Part shown: positions 38,233 to 47,215 of the stretch, piece by piece
Position numbering within the stretch: position 1 is the first letter of the stretch
Layout of the letters: the number at the start of each line of letters is the position of its first letter
NCBI RefSeq assembly: GCF_002294995.1
Contig: NZ_NSGF01000001.1
Coordinates: forward strand, 248,001 to 312,000
DNA: 64,000 nucleotides
DNA from: Mesorhizobium sp. WSM3860
Lineage (GTDB): Bacteria > Pseudomonadota > Alphaproteobacteria > Rhizobiales > Rhizobiaceae
Direction of reading: 5' to 3'
Position numbers and translations under genes: made by a program
Notes under the pieces: model-generated
Databases searched by the model: none
What the model saw: only the letters and a program-made list of their open reading frames with translations
Told to the model about the DNA's origin: nothing

Positions 38233-38897
38233 CAGGCCGCGTCGCGCTGCGGCTCGATGATCATCCAGCCATTGTCGTCCGTGGCGATGCCGAGCGCATC
38301 GTAGGCGGCGATGCTGGCGTGCTGCGTCACGACCGGATGGACATGCGTGGCGCTAATCACCATCACCGAGGCGCCGGAGGCTTCGCCCGCGGCGATGCCC
38401 GCCGGGGCATCCTCGAAGACGAGGCAATCGCCCGCCTCGACGCCGAGACGCTTTGCCGCCAAAAGAAAACAGTCGGGCGCCGGCTTGCCGCGGGTGACGT
38501 CCTCGGCCGAGACCATGACGGCGGGCACCGGAATGCCGGCCGCCGCCATACGCAGCAGCGCGAGTTCCCGCGGCGCCGAGGTGACGATCGCCCAGCGCTC
38601 CGGCGGCAGCGACTTGAGAAACGCCACGGCACCCGGAATCGGAACGATGCCCTCGAGGTCGGCCGCCTCTGCCTTGAGCAGCGCATCGGCTTCCACCACG
38701 GGATCGACGCCGGGAAGCTTCAGCGCGGCGATGGTCTCGATCGCGCGCTTGCCGTGAATCGTCGGCAGGAAGCTCGCGATGTCGAGGCCCTGGCGGCGAG
38801 CCCACTTGGTCCACACGCGTTCCGCCGCGGCGATCGAATTGAGGACCGTGCCGTCCATGTCGAAAAGGAAGGCGGCGAACTTTCTGCCTGGCAACAT
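38232..38897 (-). CDS. HAD-superfamily phosphatase (beta-phosphoglucomutase-like)
   Basis: 221 residues from 38897. HAD motif I is FLFDMDGTVLNS (nucleophile Asp13, acid Asp15), motif II is IVTSAPRE, the motif III Lys lies in RGKPAPDCFLLAAKRLG, and motif IV is FEDAPAGIAAG. The cap insertion after motif I is the small helical type of sugar-phosphate phosphatases (YfbT/YniC group). Exact substrate unknown. Divergent from the transglutaminase-like gene. Confidence 0.92.
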   Translation of the reverse strand: MLPGRKFAAFLFDMDGTVLNSIAAAERVWTKWARRQGLDIASFLPTIHGKRAIETIAALKLPGVDPVVEADALLKAEAADLEGIVPIPGAVAFLKSLPPERWAIVTSAPRELALLRMAAAGIPVPAVMVSAEDVTRGKPAPDCFLLAAKRLGVEAGDCLVFEDAPAGIAAGEASGASVMVISATHVHPVVTQHASIAAYDALGIATDDNGWMIIEPQRDAA

Positions 38898-39066
38898 CGG
38901 AAATCCTGGGGAATCGTTTTCGGGGAGGGCGAAACGCGCCGCTATCCTACCCTCCGAAGCGGAGCCTGCAAAGGCGCATGCCGGCATTTCGACTCGCCGC
39001 CGGAACAACGCTCCTCATTGCGGCGTTCTCCAACCAGTCTTGCAAGACCACCAACAAGGGGAAGTG

Positions 39067-39936
39067 ATGCTGATCCGGCTCGGCTACGAAATCGCCATCG
39101 AATGCGATGCCGCGACGCCGATCATCTCGCTTCTCGACATCCACCCGGATCGCCATGCCGAGATCAAGCGGCAGACGCGCTTTCTCACCTCGCCTTCTGT
39201 GCCGACCACCACCTATCGCGACAGCCATGGCAATATCTGCCGCCGCTTCACGGCGCCGGCCGGCGGTTTTAGCATCCTCTTTGATGGGGTGGTCGAGGAC
39301 AGCGGCGAGGCCGACGAGGTCAACACGCTGGCGCGCGAAACGCCGGTGGCGGAGCTGCCGGACGAGGCGCTCGTCTACCTGCTCGGCAGCCGTTACTGCG
39401 AAACCGACCACCTCAGCAACCTCGCCTGGGAACTTTTCGGCCACCTGCCGCCCGGCTGGGCGCGCGCGCAGGCGATCGTCGACTATGTCCATAGCCGGCT
39501 TTCGTTCGGCTACGGCTATGCCCGCGCCACCCGCACGGCGGCGCAGGCGCATGAGGAGCGCGTCGGCGTTTGCCGCGACTTCGCGCATCTCGCGATCGCG
39601 CTCTGCCGCGCGATGAACATTCCAGCGCGCTATGTGAACGGCTATCTCGGCGATATCGGCGTGCCGGCCGATCCGGCGCCGATGGACTTCTCGGCCTGGA
39701 TGGAAGTCTTCCTCGACGGCAAATGGTACGCGTTCGATCCGCGCCACAATCGTCCAAGGATCGGCCGCGTCGTGATCGCGCGCGGCCGCGACGCCACCGA
39801 CGTGCCGCTGCTGCACAGCTTCGGCCCGCATCGGCTTACCCTGTTCAAGGTGTGGACCTATGAGCAGGAAGGTAACCTGTTCAAGCCGCCGCATCACGGC
39901 ATCGACAAGACCGCGAGCGCCCAGATGCTCGCGTAA
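39067..39936 (+). CDS. Transglutaminase-like cysteine protease family protein
   Basis: 289 residues after AAGGGGAAG. An N-terminal beta-rich domain (IRLGYEIAIECDAATPIIS) precedes the transglutaminase core with Cys169 in RVGVCRDFAHLAIALCRA and Asp224 in FDPRHNRP. The usual catalytic His in a HAW motif is replaced: the sequence reads MDFSAWMEVF with Ser209. His227 in PRHN might substitute. No signal peptide. Such proteins sit in a COG1305 branch common in actinobacteria and rhizobia; activity is uncertain. Confidence 0.88.
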   Translation: MLIRLGYEIAIECDAATPIISLLDIHPDRHAEIKRQTRFLTSPSVPTTTYRDSHGNICRRFTAPAGGFSILFDGVVEDSGEADEVNTLARETPVAELPDEALVYLLGSRYCETDHLSNLAWELFGHLPPGWARAQAIVDYVHSRLSFGYGYARATRTAAQAHEERVGVCRDFAHLAIALCRAMNIPARYVNGYLGDIGVPADPAPMDFSAWMEVFLDGKWYAFDPRHNRPRIGRVVIARGRDATDVPLLHSFGPHRLTLFKVWTYEQEGNLFKPPHHGIDKTASAQMLA

Positions 39937-39977
39937 GGAAGGCGGCTGTTTCACTGCGGCGCCAGCACCTATGCTGA

Positions 39978-40013
39978 CCCGCTTCGGCACAGGGTGCGCT
40001 GTGCCGAAGCGGG
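39978..40013 (+). terminator. Perfect 15-bp hairpin after the transglutaminase gene
   Basis: CCCGCTTCGGCACAG (39978-39992) and its exact reverse complement (39999-40013) flank a 6-nt loop, 41 nt after the stop. No U-tract follows, so it may stabilise or process the mRNA rather than terminate. The rest of the 301-nt gap to the next gene shows only a GC-poorer stretch around 40050-40130 that probably holds the promoter of the vWA gene. Confidence 0.65.
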
Positions 40014-40237
40014 AAGGGCCGCAATCGCTCCGCCACTCGTGGTAAGCGCTTTATGAACGGCATTTCCCTATTGCGTTTCCATTTACCCGCCATTCACCTT
40101 CCTGTCTGCCGCAATCGAGCAAAAACAATGAGTTAGCCTATCGTTACACGCCTTCGAAGGGACGGTGGCCGTGGCTGGCCGAAATCCTGCAGCGCTTCCG
40201 TTGAGCGGCATCGAAGCCGCAACAAGCGGGGGTGAGA

Positions 40238-41656
40238 ATGCGACAGTTGAAAGGTCTCGTTCGCGGGGTGGACGGCTTTGCCCGGGATCGCGGAGGCAAT
40301 TTCGCGGTTCTGTTCGGCGCTGCCGCATCGGTACTGGCGCTGGGGGTGGGATTCGCGGTCAACATCTCGCAGGTCTACAATGCGAGATCGAGTCTGCAGA
40401 GCGTCGTCGATGCGGCTGTGACCTCGACGGCACGCGATCTCACCCTCGGCGTCATCAAGGAAGCCGATGCCAACGCATCCGTACAGGCATTTCTCGACGC
40501 CAACAGCACGGCCGGCATCCTGCAGGCCAACCAGATCGTGCTCGACAAGCTCACGATCGACAGGACAGCGAAGACCGTGCAGGTGAATGCGCATGCCGAT
40601 GTCGGCCTCTATTTTCCGCTGTTCAGCGTTGGCGGTATGCAGCGCGTCGGCGCCTCGACCACCGCGCTCTATTCGGACAAGAAGATCGAGGTGGCGATGA
40701 TGCTCGACATCACCGGCTCGATGGCGGCCAACAAGCGCGCCAAGACCAATAAGATCGGCGACCTGCAGGCGGCTGCGTCGCAGACGGTCAAGGATCTCCT
40801 GGGACAGAATCGGGATCCCAGCGAGCCTCGGGTCCGGGTGGCGATTGTCCCCTATGCCGAGGCCGTCAACACTGGCGGCCTCGGCGACACCGTCTTCGTC
40901 GAGAGGTCGGCCGGACCGAAGGTGCCGCCGCCGATCGATGCGCCGCTTTCCGTTTCCGTGACGACCGCGCCTGACAAATGCGCCACCGAGCGCAAGGACA
41001 AGGACGGCTATGCCGACTATTCGTCCGACGGCCCGTATACGCTGCGGCAGGACAACAATGGCAGGACCTATCAGGCCAAGGTCAACCGCGACTACCGCAT
41101 GAAAGTGTGTCCATCCGCGGCTCTGGTTCCGCTGACGGCCGATCAGAACAAGCTGCTCACGGCCATCGATCATTTCCAAGCTGCGGGCGTGACGGCAGGT
41201 GGCATTGCCGCGCAATGGGGCTATTACATGCTTTCGCCGTCCTGGCGTTCGGCCATCACCGATGCCCGCCTGGGCGCCGGTCCGGCGAATTTCGATCCCA
41301 AGAAAGTGGCCAAGATCGCCATCCTGATGACGGATGGCCAGTTCAACACCGCCTTTGCCCGCGGGCGCGGCACGTCCGCGGCCCAGGACGAGGGCCAGAG
41401 GTCGCGCGCCAATGCCGAAGCCGTTTGCGAGAATATGAAGCACGACGGCATCGAGGTCTTCACCATCGGCTTCGATCTCAACGATCCGTCGATGACGACG
41501 ACCGAGAGGGATCAAGCGAGATCCGTATTGAAGGATTGTGCGACCGACGAGACGTCGTCGCTGAAGCATTTTTACGAGGCCGCCACGGGCGCCGAACTAT
41601 CAGATGCCTTCGATCAGATCACCCGCAACATCGAGAAGCTCACCATCAATCGCTGA
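40238..41656 (+). CDS. TadG-like pilus-assembly protein with vWA domain
   Basis: 472 residues; start at the ATG 40238 behind GCGGGGGTGAG (a GTG two codons earlier is possible). RGGNFAVLFGAAASVLALGVGFAVNISQ is the TadE/TadG-type N-terminal membrane anchor, after which the protein lies outside the inner membrane. A von Willebrand A domain starts at VAMMLDITGSMA (MIDAS Asp157-x-Thr-Gly-Ser161) and continues to KIAILMTDGQFN. TadG-like proteins assist Flp/tight-adherence pili. No other tad/cpa gene is present here, so it may be an orphan with a surface-adhesion role. Confidence 0.86.
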   Translation: MRQLKGLVRGVDGFARDRGGNFAVLFGAAASVLALGVGFAVNISQVYNARSSLQSVVDAAVTSTARDLTLGVIKEADANASVQAFLDANSTAGILQANQIVLDKLTIDRTAKTVQVNAHADVGLYFPLFSVGGMQRVGASTTALYSDKKIEVAMMLDITGSMAANKRAKTNKIGDLQAAASQTVKDLLGQNRDPSEPRVRVAIVPYAEAVNTGGLGDTVFVERSAGPKVPPPIDAPLSVSVTTAPDKCATERKDKDGYADYSSDGPYTLRQDNNGRTYQAKVNRDYRMKVCPSAALVPLTADQNKLLTAIDHFQAAGVTAGGIAAQWGYYMLSPSWRSAITDARLGAGPANFDPKKVAKIAILMTDGQFNTAFARGRGTSAAQDEGQRSRANAEAVCENMKHDGIEVFTIGFDLNDPSMTTTERDQARSVLKDCATDETSSLKHFYEAATGAELSDAFDQITRNIEKLTINR

Positions 41657-41679
41657 CCGCACAGGGCAGACCGCAGAAC

Positions 41680-41720
41680 GGAAAAGGCCGCCGCTTCTTG
41701 GCGAAGCAGGCGGCCTTCCG
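41680..41720 (+). terminator. Terminator after the vWA gene
   Basis: GGAAAAGGCCGCCGCTTC and GAAGCAGGCGGCCTTCC pair across a short TTGGC loop with a small bulge, followed by GTGTTTCCGTT. The AT-rich edges on both strands suggest it can work bidirectionally, also for the tiny gene at 41787-41858. Confidence 0.7.
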
Positions 41721-41786
41721 TGTTTCCGTTCATGACGCGGCTCCTGGCGGCGACCCCTTCGGGCCACCTGCCGCGCGTCTCGCGCC

Positions 41787-41858
41787 TTAACGGGAAGACT
41801 GCTTCCCGGAAGTGCAATCCGCTGAGCTCACGTTATGGAAAACGAAATCACTCGACAT
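41787..41858 (-). CDS. Candidate 23-residue small protein with extreme Shine-Dalgarno
   Basis: ATG at 41858, preceded by GAAAGGAGGTGATCC (41874-41860 on the minus strand), a 15-nt perfect complement of the 16S rRNA 3' tail, with 7 nt between AGGAGG and ATG. The peptide starts MSSDFVFHNVSS, has one Cys near the middle and ends in a basic, Ser-rich tail. A perfect 7-bp hairpin CGGGAAG-loop-CTTCCCG (41791-41808) overlaps the last codons just before TAA. No relative is known to me. It could also be a leader peptide or an RNA that binds ribosomes. The frame is open upstream without a start that has a site. Confidence 0.5.
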   Translation of the reverse strand: MSSDFVFHNVSSADCTSGKQSSR

Positions 41859-42060
41859 CGGATCACCTCCTTTCGGTTTGTTGAACACAGCCAAATGATG
41901 GGGTGCGTCGCGGCAAAAGACAAGATGACGAGACGGAATGGCCCTGCCCCGGGCGGGAAAATCCTCCTCCGGCGATGTTTTTGCGCAACAGATCGGGATT
42001 GCGGCTGAGGGAGCAATGCCTCCGCCAATGTCGCCACCTTCAGAGCCTAGCCGCGCCACG

Positions 42061-42531
42061 TCACGCCTGTTCTTCTGCTTCTCCTTCCAGTTTCCGGCGA
42101 AGCGCCTTCACGACAGAGTGTGTGGTCTCCAATTCACCGACCTCGATCCCCTCCGAGAGCCCGTTCACCCAGGGCGCCTGCAGGCGCATGGCGGCGTCGA
42201 ACGCCTCTTTCCCCGCGTCCGTCAGCACCACGAGCTGCGCCCGCCGGTGGTGCGGATTGGGCTTGAACGCGAGAAGTCCCTCTTCTGCCAGATCGTTGGC
42301 GATGCGCTGGACGTTCTGGCGGTTGGCTCCCATGTCGCGCGCCAGCCACGCGACCGGCTGCGGCCGGTCCGCCGCGACGATGGTGCCGAGCACCTGCCAG
42401 CGGGCGCTCGTCAGGCCCAGCTCCGCGACGAGCCTGTCGCCCGAGGTGATGACGAGGTTATTGAGCCTGAACAGATCGAGAAAGAGACCGGTCAACGCGG
42501 TGGCGGCCTTGGTTCGCTTGATTCCATGCAT
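42061..42531 (-). CDS. MarR family transcriptional regulator
   Basis: 156 residues from the ATG at 42531, which has GGTGA 5 nt upstream; an ATG at 42543 has no site and lies in the promoter. The winged helix spans TSARWQVLGTIVAADRPQPVAWLARDMGANRQNVQRIANDLAEEGLLAFKPNPHHRRAQLVVLT, with the recognition helix at RQNVQRIANDL and the wing at NPHHRRAQ. Dimerisation helices are at both ends. Divergent from an ABM-domain gene, with a perfect dyad between them; probably represses both. Confidence 0.92.
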   Translation of the reverse strand: MHGIKRTKAATALTGLFLDLFRLNNLVITSGDRLVAELGLTSARWQVLGTIVAADRPQPVAWLARDMGANRQNVQRIANDLAEEGLLAFKPNPHHRRAQLVVLTDAGKEAFDAAMRLQAPWVNGLSEGIEVGELETTHSVVKALRRKLEGEAEEQA

Positions 42532-42541
42532 ATCTGTCACC

Positions 42542-42610
42542 ATACAATGATATTGACATCATGATGTCAAATAGGTATATTGGCTCTATCGCACCAAATT
42601 GACATCATGA
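42542..42610. promoter_or_regulatory. Divergent promoters sharing a MarR operator
   Basis: The perfect 18-bp dyad TTGACATCATGATGTCAA (42553-42570) contains TTGACA on both strands. Plus strand: TTGACA, 17-nt spacer, TATATT (42576-42581). Minus strand: TTGACA (42570-42565), 17-nt spacer, TTGTAT (42547-42542). A second partial site, TTGACATCATGA, lies at 42599-42610 in the leader. Binding of MarR would block both promoters at once. If the minus promoter is used, the marR transcript would be almost leaderless. Confidence 0.8.
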
Positions 42611-42633
42611 AACCATATCGAACGGAGTTTGTC

Positions 42634-43002
42634 ATGCCGCAAATGCGCCCATTCGACCCTGCCTTCCCGATCGAACGCCAGATCGCCGTCGACGCTTCCC
42701 CCGTCGTGCTCGTCAACGTCTTCACGCTCGACAAGGCCGACGAGCAGACCTTCCTCAATGCCTGGGAGGCTGACGCGCATTTCATGAAGCGGCAGCCGGG
42801 TTTCATCTCGACCCAGCTTCACCGGGCCCTGGGCGACAGCCCGACCTACCTCAACTACGCCGTCTGGGAATCGACGGCTGATTTCAAGGCAGCGTTCATG
42901 CATCCGGAGTTCAGGGCGAAGCTCTCGGCCTATCCGTCCTCAGCCGCGGCTTCCCCGCACCTGTTTCAGAAGGTTGCGGTGTCCGGCATCTGCGTTGCGT
43001 AG
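42634..43002 (+). CDS. Antibiotic biosynthesis monooxygenase (ABM) domain protein
   Basis: 122 residues. The start at 42634 follows ACGGAG at proper spacing; an in-frame ATG at 42607 falls inside the second operator half-site. The ferredoxin-like ABM fold is indicated by VVLVNVFTLDKADEQTFLNAWEADAHFMKRQPGFISTQLHRAL and YLNYAVWESTADFKAAFMHPEF. These dimeric proteins oxidise or scavenge quinone-like or heme-like aromatics without cofactors. With a MarR repressor, a role in response to an aromatic or reactive compound is likely (inference). Confidence 0.88.
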   Translation: MPQMRPFDPAFPIERQIAVDASPVVLVNVFTLDKADEQTFLNAWEADAHFMKRQPGFISTQLHRALGDSPTYLNYAVWESTADFKAAFMHPEFRAKLSAYPSSAAASPHLFQKVAVSGICVA

Positions 43003-43168
43003 CTTTGCCGAAAGCGAGCAGGGATGTCTTGCGCCAAGGAACTTCAGTTGGGCGCCGATCCGGCGGTCAACTATCTCTCTCGTCTCCCCGGCCTTTGAAT
43101 TTCGTTGAGCTCCCGACATAATCCGGATGTCGGCGCCGTAAGAGGTTGCGCCGCATTGGGAGGTGGGA

Positions 43169-44437
43169 ATGGACGCCGCCGACAGAGCCGCGCGGATCGT
43201 GCGAACAGTCGTCGACACGCTGAAGCCGGGTTTTGCGGTCAGGCTGTGGACCGGCGAGCGGATCGGGCCCGCCGGCGGTCCGGTGCTTGCCATAAACGAT
43301 CAGGACATCGTCTGGCAACTGGTGCGGCGTCCTGCCTTCTCGACGCTTGTCGAGATGTGGATTTCCAAGACCGTCGACATCGAAGACGGCACGCTGTTCG
43401 ACTTCTACGCCGTGCCCTCGCAGGGCAAGCTCAAGACGAAGCTCAGGTCATTGCCCAAGCTGGAGATCCTGCGCGACCTGCCGGCGGTGCTGTTTTCGCG
43501 AAAACAGATGACGGCGCGCAGCGACCTCTCCGGCCGCAACCCCTATGCCGGCGGGTCGAACAAGGAAGCGATCCAGCATCACTACGACATTTCGAATGCC
43601 TTCTACAGGCTCTTCCTTGACGAGCGCATGGTCTATAGCTGCGGCTATTTCAAGGATTTCGCCAACGGCATCGACCAGGCGCAAGTCGACAAGCTCGACC
43701 ATATCTGCCGCAAGCTCAGGCTGAAGCCCGGCGAAAGGCTGCTTGATATCGGCTGCGGCTGGGGCGCGATGCTGATCCATGCGGCGAAGCATTACGGCGT
43801 CGTCGGCCATGGCGTCTCGCTGTCGCGGGCCCAGACGGAACTTGCGCGCGAGCGCATCCGCGCCGAGGGTCTCGAGGACCGCATCACCATCGAAATCAAA
43901 TCCTACGCCGAGCTTTCCGGCACGTTCGACAAGATATCGTCGATCGGCATGTTCGAGCATCTGGGCATCGCCAATCACGACGCTTACTTTTCGGCCGTCC
44001 ATCGTCTGCTCAAGCCCGGCGGCATCTATCTGCACCACGCCATCACCAGGCGCAGCAAGGGCGACATGCGCAGGACGTTGCGCAAGGGCCCCGAATACAA
44101 GGCGCTGATCAAATACATCTTCCCCGGCGGCGAGCTCGACACGATCGGCATGACGCTCGGCAATCTCGAGGCGCGTGGCTTCCTCGTCCATGATGTCGAG
44201 AACCTTCGCGAGCATTATCAGCGCACCTGCCGGCTGTGGGCCGAGCGTCTCCATGCGCGCTTCGAAGAGGCGATCGCCGAGGTCGGCGAGGCGAAAGCGC
44301 GGCTTTGGCTGCTCTATCTCACCGGCTGCTCGATCACCTTCGAACGCGCCTCGGCGCAGATTTTCCAGACCGTCGCCACCAGGCGCGCGCGGGGACCAAG
44401 CGGCCTGCCGCCGACGCGTGAGGATTTGTACCGGTAG
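43169..44437 (+). CDS. cfa: Cyclopropane-fatty-acyl-phospholipid synthase
   Basis: 422 residues from the ATG at 43169 (GGGAGG upstream; a GTG at 43163 is too close to the site). It transfers a methylene from SAM to cis-unsaturated acyl chains of membrane lipids. IQHHYDISNAFYRLFLDERMVYSCGYF (about 135-161) is the lipid-site signature, LLDIGCGWGAMLIHAA (191-206) the SAM-binding loop, and FDKISSIGMFEHLG a catalytic segment. A dyad CCGACAT-N7-ATGTCGG at 43114-43134 lies before it and may be regulatory. Confidence 0.95.
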   Translation: MDAADRAARIVRTVVDTLKPGFAVRLWTGERIGPAGGPVLAINDQDIVWQLVRRPAFSTLVEMWISKTVDIEDGTLFDFYAVPSQGKLKTKLRSLPKLEILRDLPAVLFSRKQMTARSDLSGRNPYAGGSNKEAIQHHYDISNAFYRLFLDERMVYSCGYFKDFANGIDQAQVDKLDHICRKLRLKPGERLLDIGCGWGAMLIHAAKHYGVVGHGVSLSRAQTELARERIRAEGLEDRITIEIKSYAELSGTFDKISSIGMFEHLGIANHDAYFSAVHRLLKPGGIYLHHAITRRSKGDMRRTLRKGPEYKALIKYIFPGGELDTIGMTLGNLEARGFLVHDVENLREHYQRTCRLWAERLHARFEEAIAEVGEAKARLWLLYLTGCSITFERASAQIFQTVATRRARGPSGLPPTREDLYR

Positions 44438-44450
44438 GGACGAAGGCAGG

Positions 44451-45197
44451 TCAGACGAACCGCACCTCTGCGCCGATCTCGACGCGCGCCGGCCGGTCGA
44501 CGGTGCAATAGACGCCGAGATTATGGGCGTTGTAGCGGACCAGGTTGCGCAGGATGCCGGGGTCGTTGTCGAAGCCGTCCTGGGCGATGATGGTGAAGCC
44601 GCAGCGGCGGCACGGCTCGGAGATCGAGAGCAGCAGATCGCCGACCGCGAGCTTGCGGCCGAGCCATTCCGTCTCCGGAAAGGAGCCTTCGACCGGCTCC
44701 ATGTCGACGACGATGTTGGGGCGGAAGCGGCGCGGGTCGGGCACGCCTTGCGGATGCAGCGCCTTCAGACGCGCCAGCGAGGCGGTGGTGAGCAGATGGA
44801 TCGGCGTCCTGCTGTAGCGCTCGACCGTCAGCGGGCCGGCATAGCCCGGCGCGTGCTCGCGGAAGTAAGGCCGGATCGAGGCGTCGAAGCCAAGAAATCC
44901 GGAAAGAACCCGGTCGCTTTCCGGGTCGGGCGCCGGCAGCCAGTCGCCGCCGGGCACGGCCACTTCGAGCCGGCGGTCTTCGGTCAGCCGGGTGCGGATC
45001 AGCGGCACCTTGTGCCATTTCGGTCCGCGGTCCGGCCTGGCGATCTCGCCGTCGGAGGCATCGACCAGCCCGAACAGCCGGTCGCCGTCGACAGTCGACG
45101 TGCCGACGGAGATGGCGTCCAGCCGCTCGCCGGCGAGCGAGCTCGCCGGATAGCGCCAGAGCTGGCTGACGGTGCCGAGTGCGGCCTGGGCGTTCAT
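44451..45197 (-). CDS. MOSC domain protein
   Basis: 248 residues. Its ATG shares one base with the acsA stop (TGATG), so it is translationally coupled. The N-terminal MOSC_N barrel begins LGTVSQLWRYPASSLAGERLDAISV. The MOSC domain proper has FRPNIVVDMEPV and SEPCRRCGFTIIAQDGFDNDP, in which the cysteine pair could bind molybdenum cofactor or a sulfur-carrying ligand. Relatives include YcbX-type Mo-dependent reductases. The link with acetyl-CoA synthetase is unexplained. Confidence 0.9.
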   Translation of the reverse strand: MNAQAALGTVSQLWRYPASSLAGERLDAISVGTSTVDGDRLFGLVDASDGEIARPDRGPKWHKVPLIRTRLTEDRRLEVAVPGGDWLPAPDPESDRVLSGFLGFDASIRPYFREHAPGYAGPLTVERYSRTPIHLLTTASLARLKALHPQGVPDPRRFRPNIVVDMEPVEGSFPETEWLGRKLAVGDLLLSISEPCRRCGFTIIAQDGFDNDPGILRNLVRYNAHNLGVYCTVDRPARVEIGAEVRFV

Positions 45198-47152
45198 CAG
45201 GCCCTTTTGTTCTGCCGGTTGGCAACGAGATCGTCGACCACGGCCGGATCGGCGAGCGTCGAGGTGTCGCCGAGCGCGCCGTAATCGTCCTCGGCGATCT
45301 TGCGCAGGATGCGCCGCATGATCTTGCCTGAACGCGTCTTGGGCAGGCCGGGCGCGAACTGGATCTTGTCGGGCGTTGCGATGGCGCCGATCTCCTTGCG
45401 CACGTGGGCGACAAGCTCCTTGCGCAGATCCTCGCTCGACGCCGTGCCGGCCATCAGCGTGACGTAGCAATAGATTCCCTGACCCTTGATGTCGTGCGGA
45501 TAGCCGACGACGGCGGCTTCCGAGACCTTGTCATGGCTGACCAGCGCCGATTCAACTTCCGCCGTGCCCATGCGGTGGCCGGAAACGTTGATGACGTCGT
45601 CGACGCGGCCGGTGATCCAGTAATAGCCGTCGGCGTCGCGGCGGCAGCCGTCGCCGGTGAAGTATTTGCCCTTGTAGGTCGAGAAATAGGTCTGCACGAA
45701 ACGGTCGTGATCGCCATAAACGGTGCGCATCTGGCCGGGCCAGGAATCGGTGATGCAGAGATTGCCGTCGGCCGCGCCTGCTAGCACCTTGCCGTCGCCG
45801 TCGACCAGCTGCGGCTTGACGCCGAAGAAGGGCCGTGTCGCCGAGCCGGCCTTGAGGTCGGTGGCGCCCGGCAGCGGCGTGATCAGGATGCCGCCGGTCT
45901 CGGTCTGCCACCATGTGTCGACGATCGGCACCTTGGCGTTGCCTACGACGTTGAAATACCACTCCCAGGCTTCCGGATTGATCGGCTCGCCGACCGTGCC
46001 CAGCACGCGCAGCGACTTGCGCGAGGTCTTCTTCACATGAGAATCGCCGGCGCCCATCAGCGCGCGCAGCGCCGTCGGCGCGGTGTAGAAGATGTTGACC
46101 TGGTGCTTGTCGACAACTTCCCAGAAGCGCGACTGCGACGGGTAGTTCGGCACGCCTTCGAACATCAGCGTCGTGGCGCCGTTGGCCAAAGGGCCATAGA
46201 CGATGTAGCTGTGGCCGGTGACCCAGCCGACATCGGCGGTGCACCAATAGATGTCGCCGTCATGGTAATCGAAGACATATTGGTGCGTCATCGAGACATA
46301 GACGAGATAGCCCGCGGTGGTGTGCAGCACGCCCTTCGGCTTGCCGGTCGAGCCCGAGGTGTAGAGGATGAACAGCGGGTCCTCCGCCTTCATCTTCTCG
46401 GGCTTGCAGTCGGCCTTAACGGTCGCGGCCTCCTCATGGTACCAGACGTCGCGACCCGGCACCCAGCCGGTCTTGCCGCCGGTGCGGCGCACCACCACCA
46501 CTTTTTCCACCTTGGTGCCGGCCTTGGCCGCGATGTCGATCGCCTTGTCGGTGTTGTCCTTCAGCGGGATCGGCTTGCCGCCGCGCAGGCCCTCGTCGGC
46601 GGTGATGACGATGGTCGACTTGCAGTCGTCGATGCGGCCGGCCAACGCATCGGGCGAGAAGCCGCCGAAGACGACCGAATGGATGGCGCCGATACGGGTG
46701 CAGGCAAGCATCGCGTAAGCCGTTTCCGGGATCATCGGCATGTAGATGGTGACGCGGTCGCCCTTCTTGACGCCGTGCTTCTTCAGCACATTGGCGAAGC
46801 GGCAGACATGCGCATAGAGCTCGTTATAGGTGATCTTCCTGTCATCGTAAGGGTTGTCGCCTTCCCAGATGATGGCGGTCTGATCGCCGCGCTTCTTCAG
46901 ATGCCGGTCGATGCAGTTGTAGGAAACGTTGGTCTGACCGTCCTCGAACCATTTGATCGAGACCTTGCCGTCGAAGGAGGTGTTCTTGACCTTGGTGAAG
47001 GGCTTGAACCAGTCGATCCGCTTGCCGTGCTTGCCCCAGAACTTGTCCGGGTTCTTGACGCTGTCGCCGTACCATTTGAGGTACGTGTCGTTGTCGATCA
47101 GCGCGTTTTTCTTCCACGCCGGCTGGACGCGGTGGACATGGACATCGGACAT
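45197..47152 (-). CDS. acsA: Acetyl-CoA synthetase (AMP-forming)
   Basis: 651 residues, the normal length. It converts acetate, ATP and CoA to acetyl-CoA via acetyl-AMP. The adenylate motif [11 protein letters not shown] is at 264-274, and WWQTETGG and [22 protein letters not shown] are the ATP/hinge motifs. The acetylation-controlled lysine is Lys610 in [11 protein letters not shown], so regulation by lysine acetylation is likely. The start at 47152 follows GGAGGAAAGC. Followed by the coupled MOSC gene. Confidence 0.98.
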   Translation of the reverse strand: MSDVHVHRVQPAWKKNALIDNDTYLKWYGDSVKNPDKFWGKHGKRIDWFKPFTKVKNTSFDGKVSIKWFEDGQTNVSYNCIDRHLKKRGDQTAIIWEGDNPYDDRKITYNELYAHVCRFANVLKKHGVKKGDRVTIYMPMIPETAYAMLACTRIGAIHSVVFGGFSPDALAGRIDDCKSTIVITADEGLRGGKPIPLKDNTDKAIDIAAKAGTKVEKVVVVRRTGGKTGWVPGRDVWYHEEAATVKADCKPEKMKAEDPLFILYTSGSTGKPKGVLHTTAGYLVYVSMTHQYVFDYHDGDIYWCTADVGWVTGHSYIVYGPLANGATTLMFEGVPNYPSQSRFWEVVDKHQVNIFYTAPTALRALMGAGDSHVKKTSRKSLRVLGTVGEPINPEAWEWYFNVVGNAKVPIVDTWWQTETGGILITPLPGATDLKAGSATRPFFGVKPQLVDGDGKVLAGAADGNLCITDSWPGQMRTVYGDHDRFVQTYFSTYKGKYFTGDGCRRDADGYYWITGRVDDVINVSGHRMGTAEVESALVSHDKVSEAAVVGYPHDIKGQGIYCYVTLMAGTASSEDLRKELVAHVRKEIGAIATPDKIQFAPGLPKTRSGKIMRRILRKIAEDDYGALGDTSTLADPAVVDDLVANRQNKRA

Positions 47153-47215
47153 TTTTTAGCTTTCCTCCGGAACCGTCCCGCCGGCTTGATGTGCCGGCGG
47201 CATCACGGCGAAGCA

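Noticed and set aside
41860..41874. Plus-strand GGATCACCTCCTTTC looks like the 3' end of a 16S rRNA gene
   Set aside because: Upstream sequence (ATCACTCGACATC) does not match the conserved helix 44/45 region of 16S; only the last 15 nt match, so it is not an rRNA gene fragment.
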